Shown here: positions 1-7,501 of the stretch, piece after piece
How the letters are laid out: every line of letters begins with the position of its first letter
Numbering within the stretch: the stretch's first letter is position 1
Assembly (NCBI GenBank): GCA_950072225.1
Contig: CATMOP010000053.1
Span: 1 to 9,577, forward strand
Source: an uncultured Nitrospina sp.
GTDB lineage: Bacteria; Nitrospinota; Nitrospinia; Nitrospinales; VA-1
Reading direction: 5' to 3'
Length of the DNA stretch: 9,577 bases
Position numbers and translations under genes: made by a program
Notes under the pieces: model-generated
What the model saw: only the letters and a program-made list of their open reading frames with translations
The model's database searches: none
Told to the model about the DNA's origin: nothing

Positions 1-1
1 T

Positions 2-796
2 GCCAATAAGGAAACGCTCGTCATAGCGGGGGAACTGGTTCTTGAAGAAGCGGAACGCACCCATACCCGCATCATCCCTATTGACAGCGAACACAGCGCG
101 ATTTTTCAGGTTTTAAACGGGGAAAAGACTACACGTATCAAGAAAATTATCCTGACCGCGTCCGGCGGGCCTTTCAGGACTTTTACCCGCAAGCAGATGG
201 AAAACGTGACGGTAAAAGAAGCACTCAACCACCCCAACTGGAGTATGGGAGCCAAAATCACCATCGACTCTTCCACCATGATGAACAAGGGCCTGGAGTA
301 TATAGAAGCCAAATGGTTGTTCGGTGTGGATACGAAGGTCGAGATCATCGTTCACGCGCAGAGTATCATTCATTCGATGATCGAGTTTGTTGATACATCC
401 ATCATTGCGCAGTTGGGGATTCCGGATATGCGGGTTCCCATTGCCTACGCGCTGACTTATCCGGACAGGTTTGCATGTGAACTGCCTTCTTTGGATCTGG
501 CCTCGATGGGAAACCTTACTTTTGAGGCCCCCGATTTTGAAAGGTTTCCTTGCCTGCAACTGGCCATGGATGCTATGGAAATGGGCCAGACTATGCCGGC
601 GGTACTCAATGCCGCTAATGAAATTGCGGTGCAGGCGTTCCTCGATGAACTGATCCCCTATAAGGATATCTCAGAGATCATTCGCATGGTTATGCAAAAT
701 CACAGCCCGGTTCCCCTGCAAGAATTACAGGATGTTCTGGATGCCGACCGCTGGGCCCGTGAAGAAACTACAAAACTTATTACTGTCACCCACTAG
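2..796 (+). CDS. dxr: 1-deoxy-D-xylulose 5-phosphate reductoisomerase, 5' end missing
   Basis: This enzyme converts DXP to 2-C-methyl-D-erythritol 4-phosphate with NADPH and a divalent metal. It is the first committed step of the MEP isoprenoid pathway and acts in the cytoplasm. The reading frame is open from base 2, and 264 codons are visible. By comparison with E. coli DXR (398 aa), about 125 N-terminal residues holding most of the NADPH-binding fold lie outside the window. Visible family motifs, in order, are ANKETLV, PIDSEHSAIFQ (metal-binding Asp and Glu), SGGPF, HPNWSMGAKITIDSSTMMNK with GLE following (third metal-binding Glu), AQLGIPDMR and NAANEIAVQAFL. One oddity is HAQS where the family usually has HPQS. 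It lies 114 nt upstream of another MEP gene, ispF, and there is no rseP-like protease gene after it as in many bacteria. Identification is firm. Confidence 0.96.
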   Translation, partial: ANKETLVIAGELVLEEAERTHTRIIPIDSEHSAIFQVLNGEKTTRIKKIILTASGGPFRTFTRKQMENVTVKEALNHPNWSMGAKITIDSSTMMNKGLEYIEAKWLFGVDTKVEIIVHAQSIIHSMIEFVDTSIIAQLGIPDMRVPIAYALTYPDRFACELPSLDLASMGNLTFEAPDFERFPCLQLAMDAMEMGQTMPAVLNAANEIAVQAFLDELIPYKDISEIIRMVMQNHSPVPLQELQDVLDADRWAREETTKLITVTH

Positions 797-910
797 CCCC
801 GACCAAGCGGCCGGCGGCGACTGGCAATGACTTAATCTAGTGAACATAAAGTTCTCTCGGCTTAATAAGGTCTTGCCCTATTCCTCCCTGACAAGGGGGT
901 TACTGAATAA

Positions 911-1388
911 ATGAATTTACCTGATATTCGCGTTGGCAATGGTTATGATGTGCACCGTCTGGTTGAGGGCAGAAAACTCATTCTGGGCGGGGTCGATGTT
1001 CCCCATTCGATGGGACTGGACGGGCACTCGGATGCTGATGTTCTGGTGCATGCTTTGTGCGATGCCTTGCTGGGAGCAGTGGGTGCTGGAGATATCGGTA
1101 AGCATTTCCCGGACACCGATCCGAAGTGGAAGGGCATCTCCAGCCTGCACCTGCTCAAAGAGGTCATGCGCATGTGTAAAGGTTTTAAACTTGCTAATGC
1201 CGATTCGGTGATCGTTGCCCAAAAACCGAAGCTCGCTCCCTATATTCCGGAAATGAAAAAAAATATTGCCGCGATACTCGATGTGGAAGCAGACCAGATT
1301 AATATCAAGGCCACCACAACTGAAAGGCTTGGTTTTGCCGGACGGGAAGAAGGTATCTCCGCTTATGCAGTGGCCTTATTGGTAAAAA

Positions 1389-1402
<14 letters not shown>
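911..1402 (+). CDS. ispF: 2-C-methyl-D-erythritol 2,4-cyclodiphosphate synthase
   Basis: IspF cyclises CDP-ME 2-phosphate to ME-2,4-cyclodiphosphate and releases CMP, the fifth step of the MEP pathway. It is usually a homotrimer with a metal in each active site. The 163-residue length is normal. The start of the protein shows GNGYDVHRL, giving metal ligands Asp13 and His15. GLDGHSDADVLVHAL supplies His47, equivalent to E. coli His42. GDIGKHFPDTDP and IKATTTERLGFAGREEGI are signature segments. The ATG is preceded by a purine-rich AAGGGGG at 893-899, 11 nt away, which is long but usable. The gene ends 14 nt inside the following ketoacyl synthase gene, so the two are probably translated from one message. 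Nothing in the sequence suggests loss of activity. Confidence 0.97.
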
Positions 1403-2642
<1,240 letters not shown>

Positions 2643-2692
2643 CTTTTTACTGCGCCCAATTGGTCTTTAAGCTTTATGGACCATGGCAATTT

Positions 2693-2724
2693 GCCAGCGG
2701 AGGCTCTCCGCCCACTCCTGTGGG
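2693..2724. repeat. Tandem short hairpins; inverted copy of the 7334-7352 element
   Basis: Two adjacent stem-loops lie after the ketoacyl synthase. The first is GCGGAG (2697-2702), loop GCT, CTCCGC (2706-2711). The second is CCCAC (2711-2715), loop TCCT, GTGGG (2720-2724). Bases 2693-2711 are an exact 19-nt reverse complement of 7334-7352, just after the FabZ gene. No T-run follows, so this does not look like an intrinsic terminator. A dispersed intergenic repeat, or an RNA-stabilising hairpin, fits better. A further pair of arms, GGGGCC (2754-2759) and GGCCCC (2791-2796), could form a larger fold in the same gap. Confidence 0.6.
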
Positions 2725-2817
2725 GGAAATCAGCAAGCACTTCTCAAGCCGACGGGGCCTCCTGATCGCCAGAGAAAGTTTTTGCCCGCTGGCCCCACGC
2801 CTAGTGGAAAATTAGGG

Positions 2818-2846
2818 TTGAAATCTGCCCTATCTTCTACTAAAAT
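2818..2846 (+). promoter_or_regulatory. Predicted sigma70-type promoter for the ACP gene
   Basis: TTGAAA (2818-2823) and TAAAAT (2841-2846) are separated by exactly 17 nt. Each matches the sigma70 consensus at five of six positions. The predicted start of transcription, near 2853, would give a leader of about 24 nt before the ACP start codon, including the GGAG ribosome binding site at 2866-2869. This gives the ACP its own promoter, separate from the dxr-ispF-synthase run upstream. It is predicted by eye and untested. Confidence 0.55.
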
Positions 2847-2876
2847 CAGGGTTAAAGTGGATTTTGGAGACGAGTA

Positions 2877-3140
2877 ATGACTATGGAAGATGTGCGCCAG
2901 ATTATTCTTAGTATCCTTGCCGATATTGCCCCGGATGAGGATATCAGTTCCATTGATGACAACACCAAATTGAGGGACCAGATTGATCTGGATTCCATGG
3001 ATTTTCTCGATATCGTCATGGAGCTTCGTAAGCGCTTTAACATTGAAGTGCCGGAAAAGGATTACGAACATCTGGCAACGCTGGCCGGTTGTGTTTCTTA
3101 TCTCACCCCGTTATTAAAAGACCGACAGCTGGCCAGTTAG
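2877..3140 (+). CDS. Acyl carrier protein, dedicated type
   Basis: This small acidic protein (87 aa) should carry the growing acyl chain on a 4'-phosphopantetheine arm. The attachment site is Ser40 in DQIDLDSMDFLDIVMEL. The motif is DSM rather than the common DSL. The next helix carries the expected acidic residues (Asp42, Asp45, Glu49), which normally contact partner enzymes. The start is well supported by GGAG at 2866-2869, 7 nt upstream. Sequence after about residue 75 is slightly longer than a housekeeping AcpP. It sits between a ketoacyl synthase and CrtI-like flavoproteins and has its own predicted promoter. I infer that it serves this pathway only, and that a separate housekeeping ACP exists elsewhere in the genome. 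I leave the symbol blank for that reason. Confidence 0.92.
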   Translation: MTMEDVRQIILSILADIAPDEDISSIDDNTKLRDQIDLDSMDFLDIVMELRKRFNIEVPEKDYEHLATLAGCVSYLTPLLKDRQLAS

Positions 3141-3213
3141 GTTTCCTCCCCCCTTTTTTGACTGCAATCCTCTTAAACATCCCACTAAATTTAATTAAGC
3201 CGGGACAACGAGT

Positions 3214-3228
3214 CCAGCGTTACGCTGG
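3214..3228. promoter_or_regulatory. Perfect 6-bp palindrome upstream of the first flavoprotein gene
   Basis: CCAGCG, TTA, CGCTGG forms a perfect inverted repeat. Its centre lies about 36 nt before the ATG at 3257, close to where a -35 element would be if the extended -10 at 3242-3250 is used. It could be an operator or a short RNA hairpin. TTACGCTGG also occurs at 8444-8452 in the intergenic repeat after the enoyl reductase, so it may instead be a remnant of that repeat family. Confidence 0.35.
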
Positions 3229-3241
3229 CGCCTGGTGGTAG

Positions 3242-3250
3242 TGGTATAAT
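3242..3250 (+). promoter_or_regulatory. Predicted extended -10 promoter, possibly leaderless
   Basis: TGGTATAAT is a perfect extended -10 element (TGn followed by TATAAT at 3245-3250). No convincing -35 box is seen at normal spacing, which is typical of extended -10 promoters. Only 6 nt separate the hexamer from the ATG at 3257. Transcription starting at the usual distance would begin on or next to the start codon and give a message with almost no leader. Upstream of that ATG there is only a weak TTGGGA and no properly spaced Shine-Dalgarno. Untested prediction. Confidence 0.42.
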
Positions 3251-3256
3251 TGGGAT

Positions 3257-4639
3257 ATGCGTTACGACACGATTATTATAGGTGCGGGTTTATCGGGATT
3301 GGCCGCAGGCATTCGTCTGGCCATGTTCGATAAAAAGGTATGTATTGTCGAAAAGCATGTCGAAATTGGCGGCCTGAACTCCTTTTATGTAAGGAAAAAC
3401 CGTATATTCGATGTTGGACTCCACGCCATGACCAATTATACCCCCAAAGGAGTCCGTTCATCCCCACTGGGAAAGTTACTTAAACAATTGCGTTTCAGCC
3501 ATGATGACTTCCGCCTGTGCCAACAGGATATGTCGGAAATACGTTTTCCTGAGAGATCCCTTCGTTTTACCAACGACTTTGAGTTTATGCGGCAGGAGGT
3601 GGCCGAAAAATTTCCCGATCAGATTGACGGATTCAACAAGCTGGTGGAAAAGATCCTGACTTATGACGCGTTGAACCTTGACGATGGCGACCGTCTTTTG
3701 TCCCGGCCGGTTTTGGAGTCTTTTATCAGCGATCCGCTGTTGATCGATATGCTGCTTTGTCCTTTGATGTATTACGGCAATGCGCGTGAAGGGGACATGG
3801 ATTTTTATCAATTTGTCGTCATGTTCAATGCCATTTTTATGGAGGGATTCTCCAAGCCTCAGGGGGGAATGCCTTTCATCCTCAATCTCCTGGCCGAGAA
3901 GTTCAAGGTTCTGGGCGGTGAATTGAAGATGGGGAACGGGGTTAAAACCATCAACGCAAAGCAGGGAACGGTGGGTTCGGTGACCCTTGAAAATGAGGAA
4001 GAATTAGCAACTGAAGCAGTACTTTCTTCCATGGGCTATGTGGAAACGCTTAACTGTTGCCAGCCGGAGGTTCCCGAAACTGATGCGTGCGAGAGGGGCC
4101 AGGTTTCGTTTATGGAATCCCTTTTTGTGGTGGACCGGGAGCCACGTGACCTGGGTTACGATAAAAGCATTGTATTTTTTTCCACCCAGCCACGCTTCGA
4201 TTATAAAGTACCGGTCGATTTGATCGATATTTCCAGTGGAGTGTTGTGTTGCAGCAATAATTTTCAATACCCGGAACCGCTTGAGGAAGGGTTGATTCGC
4301 TTGACCAACCTTGCCCATTTCGGAAAATGGGACAGCCTGCCGAGAAAGGATTATATCGCCGCTAAGAAGGAATGCAGAGCCAAAGCATTGGATGCTTTAT
4401 TTACATTTTTCCCCGATTTTCGCGATAATGTGGTATTTTTAGACTCGTTTACGCCTAAGACCATTAAAAAATATACAGGCCATATTAACGGGGCTGTTTA
4501 TGGGTCTCCACAGAAAATTAAAAATGGCAAAACCCCTGTTAAAAACCTGTATATTTGCGGGACAGATCAGGGGTTTTTAGGAATTGTTGGGGCCACATTA
4601 AGCGGAATATCCATGGCCAACCTGCATCTTTTACGATGA
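3257..4639 (+). CDS. CrtI/phytoene-desaturase-type FAD oxidoreductase, first of a tandem pair
   Basis: This 460-residue flavoprotein belongs to the NAD(P)/FAD-dependent amine-oxidase/CrtI superfamily, whose members desaturate or isomerise long hydrophobic chains. The N-terminal Rossmann motif is IIIGAGLSGLAAG (Gly9, Gly11, Gly14). Glu32, in CIVEKHVEIGGLNSF, should bind the ribose of the FAD adenosine. The C-terminal FAD motif NLYICGTDQGFLGIVGATLS is typical of CrtI and CrtISO relatives, as is the preceding TPKTIKKYTGHINGAVYG. The start is fixed because the FAD fold begins three residues after Met1. No signal peptide or clear membrane helix is seen, so the protein is probably soluble or peripheral. 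It lies between an ACP and a second such enzyme. I infer that it acts on an acyl chain on or derived from that ACP. The exact reaction is unknown, and a carotenoid substrate is possible but less likely because no phytoene synthase gene is present. Confidence 0.88.
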   Translation: MRYDTIIIGAGLSGLAAGIRLAMFDKKVCIVEKHVEIGGLNSFYVRKNRIFDVGLHAMTNYTPKGVRSSPLGKLLKQLRFSHDDFRLCQQDMSEIRFPERSLRFTNDFEFMRQEVAEKFPDQIDGFNKLVEKILTYDALNLDDGDRLLSRPVLESFISDPLLIDMLLCPLMYYGNAREGDMDFYQFVVMFNAIFMEGFSKPQGGMPFILNLLAEKFKVLGGELKMGNGVKTINAKQGTVGSVTLENEEELATEAVLSSMGYVETLNCCQPEVPETDACERGQVSFMESLFVVDREPRDLGYDKSIVFFSTQPRFDYKVPVDLIDISSGVLCCSNNFQYPEPLEEGLIRLTNLAHFGKWDSLPRKDYIAAKKECRAKALDALFTFFPDFRDNVVFLDSFTPKTIKKYTGHINGAVYGSPQKIKNGKTPVKNLYICGTDQGFLGIVGATLSGISMANLHLLR

Positions 4640-4673
4640 CAGGCCTATTAAAAAATTTATCGTTTGAGAATCA

Positions 4674-6122
4674 ATGAGTAAACCATCGAGAGACTGGTTA
4701 AAGGGTGTTTTGTCTGCCTACGATACAATTGTGATTGGCAGCGGTCTGGCGGGAATGACGTCTGCCAATCTTCTGGCAAAAATGGGGCATAAGGTTTTGC
4801 TGGCTGAGCATCATTACAATATGGGGGGCTTGGCCACCTGGTTCAAACGCAAGGGCGGGCATATCATGGATATCTCCCTGCACGGGTTCCCCTGCGGGAT
4901 GATCAAAACCTTGCGAAAATACTGGAACCAGGACATTTCCAAACGGGTGATCCAGCTTAAAAATATTCGTTTCGACAACCCGCAGTTTTCCATCAATACT
5001 ACTTTCGACAAGATAGACTTTACGCATATCCTGCGTGAGCGTTTCGGTATCCTGAAAGAAGTGATCGATGAGTTCTTTGTAACCGCACGGGCCATGAATT
5101 TTTATGATGATCTGGTCATGACCACCCGCGACCTTTTTGAGAAATTTTTTCCGGGTCGCACCGATGTCTGGCGTTTTCTCATGGAACCGATTACCTATGC
5201 CAATGGTTCCACCTTGGATGATCCGGCACTGACTTACGGTATTGTTTTTTCCAACTTCATGGACAAGGGGGTTTTTACCTATCAGGGTGGCACCGATCAC
5301 CTGATTAAGGAAATGAAGAAGGAGCTATTGCGAAACGGTGTGGATATTCGTACTCACTGCATGGTCGAAAAAATTTATGTGGAAGATAAAACGGTGCAGG
5401 GGGTTCGCATCAACGGGCAGGATATTGTGTGCAAGTCCGTCCTTTCCAATTCGAATTTATTGACTACCATCGAACAACTGACAGGCGAGGAACATTTTGA
5501 TCCTGAGTTTATCAAAGAGGTCAAAAAAGTCAGGCTCAATAATTCCAGTTGCCAGGTTTATATGGGAATCAAAAGAGGGGAAACCGTGCCGCATGTAGGC
5601 GACCTGCTGTTTTCCTCCGTGGCGGATGAATACTGTACGGATAAAATATTGAGCAAAGATGTCACCAGCCGCACCTTTTCGTTTTATTACCCGGAGATCC
5701 GCCCGGGAACCAATCGTTATTCCATCGTTTCTTCGACCAACGCCCGGTATCAGGACTGGGCTAACCTGAGCGAACCTCAATATAAGAAAGACAAGCATGA
5801 CTTGGAGCAAAGCACTCTCGATGCGCTGGAAAAATATGTTCCTGACATTCGCAGGAAAGTGGATCATGTGGAAGCCTCAACACCAAAAACTTTCAAGCGC
5901 TACACCCTGCACCCTTCGGGCACTTCGTTTGGAACCAAGTTTGAGGGTCTTAAAATAAGCCGAGACCTTCCTAAACAGATTAATGGTCTGTTCCATGCCG
6001 GATCGGTAGGAATTATTATGTCTGGCTGGCTGGGAGCGGCAAACTACGGAGTCATTGTCGCCAACGAAACGGATAAATTCCTCCGGCAGTTGAGCCCGAG
6101 CCTGGTGACCGCATCAGCCTGA
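4674..6122 (+). CDS. CrtI/CrtISO-type FAD oxidoreductase, second of a tandem pair
   Basis: This 482-residue flavoprotein is from the same superfamily as its neighbour but clearly diverged. It has a 15-residue lead before the FAD fold. The dinucleotide-binding motif is IVIGSGLAGMTSANLL (Gly22, Gly24, Gly27), and Glu45 ends the second strand before HHYNMGGLATWF. Near the C-terminus are ASTPKTFKRYTLHPSGTSFG and the FAD motif GLFHAGSVGIIMSGWLGAAN. The gap to the upstream gene is 34 nt with no promoter seen, so the two are likely co-transcribed. TTGAG (4664-4668) is a weak ribosome binding site. The pairing of two different members suggests successive steps, for example desaturation then isomerisation, or a heteromeric enzyme. 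I cannot tell which from the sequence. No signal peptide is evident. Confidence 0.88.
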   Translation: MSKPSRDWLKGVLSAYDTIVIGSGLAGMTSANLLAKMGHKVLLAEHHYNMGGLATWFKRKGGHIMDISLHGFPCGMIKTLRKYWNQDISKRVIQLKNIRFDNPQFSINTTFDKIDFTHILRERFGILKEVIDEFFVTARAMNFYDDLVMTTRDLFEKFFPGRTDVWRFLMEPITYANGSTLDDPALTYGIVFSNFMDKGVFTYQGGTDHLIKEMKKELLRNGVDIRTHCMVEKIYVEDKTVQGVRINGQDIVCKSVLSNSNLLTTIEQLTGEEHFDPEFIKEVKKVRLNNSSCQVYMGIKRGETVPHVGDLLFSSVADEYCTDKILSKDVTSRTFSFYYPEIRPGTNRYSIVSSTNARYQDWANLSEPQYKKDKHDLEQSTLDALEKYVPDIRRKVDHVEASTPKTFKRYTLHPSGTSFGTKFEGLKISRDLPKQINGLFHAGSVGIIMSGWLGAANYGVIVANETDKFLRQLSPSLVTASA

Positions 6123-6163
6123 AGGCAAATGACCCCTTTCCTCTCTCCTGAAACTCAATAACC

Positions 6164-6907
6164 ATGGAATTCGATTTTACAGGGCAAACGGCTCTGGTCA
6201 CGGGCGGTACGCGTGGTATAGGTCGGGCCATCTCAGAGGCGTTCCTCAAAGCCGGAGCAAAAGTCATCGCCACTTATCTGGGTAATGATGAGGCAGCGGA
6301 AAAATTTAAACACGCCAATGCCGACCACGCAGACTTTCTCGACATTCATAAGTTCGATGTTGCCGATTATGAGGCGGTTGAAAAGTTTTATAAAGAAATT
6401 GAAAAGAAATACGACAACTTCCAGATTCTTGTTGTCAGTTCAGGCATTCGTTCCGATTCCATTGTCGGCATGATGAAGGCGGAGGACTGGAACCGGGTCA
6501 TCAACACCAATCTGACAGGAACCTTCAATTTGTGCAAGCTGGCGGTGCAGTCCATGATGCGCCAGAGATATGGAAGAATCATCACTTTAACATCTCCGGT
6601 GGGCAAGTTCGGATTTGCAGGCCAGGCCAATTATGCTGCGTCAAAAGCGGGTCAGGTGGCATTCACACGATCCCTGTCCAAGGAGGTAGCGAGCCGCAAG
6701 ATTACCGTTAATTGTGTTTCGCCAGGTTTCATCGATACCGATTTCATTGGCGATCTGCCGGAAGAGCAGAAAAAATTCTATAAGGATCAGATTCCCCTGA
6801 AACGCTTTGGAACCCCGGAGGATGTAACCTACCCGGTGCTGTTTCTCGCCTCAAAAGAATCTTCTTACATCACAGGTTCGGTGTTAGAGGTAACTGGGGG
6901 ACTATAA
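6164..6907 (+). CDS. fabG: FabG-like 3-oxoacyl-ACP reductase (SDR family, family-level symbol)
   Basis: This is a classical short-chain dehydrogenase of 247 residues, the usual FabG length. It is expected to reduce a 3-ketoacyl-ACP with NADPH. TGGTRGIG (residues 13-20) is the nucleotide-binding motif. The catalytic set is Asn116 (NTNLTG), Ser144 (TLTSPVG), Tyr157 and Lys161 (NYAASKAG). The C-terminal NCVSPGFIDTDF and YITGSVLEVTGG are FabG-like. The conserved NNAG motif after strand 4 is unusual: LVNNAGI of the family reads LVVSSGI (residues 89-95), losing both Asn. The ATG lacks a clear Shine-Dalgarno, and the gap to the preceding flavoprotein gene is 41 nt. FabZ starts 1 nt after the stop, so the two are translationally linked. 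I read it as the ketoreductase of this pathway. Confidence 0.92.
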   Translation: MEFDFTGQTALVTGGTRGIGRAISEAFLKAGAKVIATYLGNDEAAEKFKHANADHADFLDIHKFDVADYEAVEKFYKEIEKKYDNFQILVVSSGIRSDSIVGMMKAEDWNRVINTNLTGTFNLCKLAVQSMMRQRYGRIITLTSPVGKFGFAGQANYAASKAGQVAFTRSLSKEVASRKITVNCVSPGFIDTDFIGDLPEEQKKFYKDQIPLKRFGTPEDVTYPVLFLASKESSYITGSVLEVTGGL

Positions 6908-6908
6908 A

Positions 6909-7334
6909 ATGTCACAGGACTTTCTTCAATACATTCCCCATCGCCCGCCTTTCCTGTTTATCGACCGGGTGCTTGAAGAAAGTGACGATACCATCAAGGC
7001 GGAAAAAAAGATCGACCCGAAAGAACCGTTTTTTGAGGGGCATTTTCCCGGAAGACCGATCATGCCGGGGGTGTTGATCTTTGAATCCATTTTTCAAGCC
7101 GGTGCAATCATGATGGGAAAACGTATCGCCAACGAAGGCAAGATCCTGGTTCTCACCCGGGTCAATAACATTAAACTCAAGCATGCTGTTCATCCGGGAG
7201 ATACGATGCAGATTGAGGTGACCCTCAAAGAAATGGTCAGTACCGCCGCATACATGACGGGCAAGGCCACCGTCAACGGTAAAACCGCAGTCACCCTGGA
7301 GTTCTCCGCCATGCTGGTTGAGGAGACAAAATAG
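6909..7334 (+). CDS. fabZ: FabZ-like 3-hydroxyacyl-ACP dehydratase
   Basis: This hot-dog-fold dehydratase should remove water from 3-hydroxyacyl-ACP to give the trans-2-enoyl form. The 141-residue length is normal for FabZ. IPHRPPFLFIDRV opens the protein. His45 in FFEGHFPGRPIMPG and Glu59 in VLIFESIFQAGA are the catalytic pair. The family more often has MPGVLIVEALAQ at that point, so Phe58, Ser60 and Phe62 are substitutions lining the helix of the substrate tunnel. The start follows the FabG stop by 1 nt, and GGGGG (6896-6900) inside the end of fabG can serve as its ribosome binding site. A perfect hairpin (7333-7349) begins within the stop codon. No FabA-type isomerase features are evident. 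Confidence 0.95.
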   Translation: MSQDFLQYIPHRPPFLFIDRVLEESDDTIKAEKKIDPKEPFFEGHFPGRPIMPGVLIFESIFQAGAIMMGKRIANEGKILVLTRVNNIKLKHAVHPGDTMQIEVTLKEMVSTAAYMTGKATVNGKTAVTLEFSAMLVEETK

Positions 7335-7352
7335 CGGAGAGCCTCCGCTGGC
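7333..7352. repeat. Perfect 7-bp hairpin overlapping the FabZ stop; inverted partner of 2693-2711
   Basis: AGCGGAG (7333-7339), loop AGC, CTCCGCT (7343-7349) forms a perfect stem-loop that starts inside the TAG stop codon of the dehydratase gene. Bases 7334-7352 are the exact reverse complement of 2693-2711. No T-run follows, so a simple intrinsic terminator is unlikely. It may protect the upstream message from decay or be part of a dispersed repeat. Confidence 0.6.
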
Positions 7353-7357
7353 ATGAG

Positions 7358-7482
7358 CACGTTATATATTTCATTAGCCTTTACCCTTGCTACCCCTGCG
7401 GGGCACGAAAGTTAAGGTAAAATACCACGGGGCATGAGGACTAATGAAGAGGACATCACGCATGCCCCGAAGGGGTAATGGC
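7358..7482. repeat. Hairpin-rich intergenic repeat, copy A (upstream of the enoyl reductase)
   Basis: This region aligns in the same orientation with 8365-8450. Bases 7358-7386 match 8365-8393 at 22 of 29 positions, ending in GCCTTTACCC in both. Bases 7399-7429 match 8397-8427 at 23 of 31, ending in AATACCACG. Copy A then has 31 extra bases (7430-7460), and both copies continue with CATGCCCCGAAG. GGGGCATG (7429-7436) pairs perfectly with CATGCCCC (7461-7468). Smaller hairpins CCCC-TGC-GGGG (7393-7403) and CCCC-GAA-GGGG (7465-7475) lie within. No coding frame is supported here. Confidence 0.6.
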
Positions 7483-7501
7483 TTTATAAGGCGAACAGAA
7501 A

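Noticed and set aside
113..559. Long open frames antisense to dxr, to the synthase (2085-2639) and to the second flavoprotein (4698-5300)
   Set aside because: They overlap strongly recognised genes, show no family motifs and have the composition expected of shadow frames.
841..868. Possible promoter before ispF (TGAACA with TAATAA)
   Set aside because: Both boxes match the consensus poorly and the spacing is only 16 nt, so it is no better than expected by chance.
2683..2877. Small open frame in the synthase-ACP gap
   Set aside because: It covers the hairpins and the predicted promoter, has low-complexity translation without motifs, and no ribosome binding site.
3154..3163. TTGACT as a -35 box after the ACP gene
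   Set aside because: No acceptable -10 hexamer lies 16-18 nt downstream. The run of T before it follows only C residues, with no stem, so it is not a terminator either.
3257..6122. A carotenoid biosynthesis locus
   Set aside because: CrtI-like enzymes and MEP genes are present, but there is no phytoene or squalene synthase or cyclase, and the flavoprotein genes sit among fatty-acid synthase genes.
7333..7349. Intrinsic terminator after FabZ
   Set aside because: The hairpin is good but is followed by TGGCATGAGC rather than a T-run, and the same element appears inverted elsewhere.
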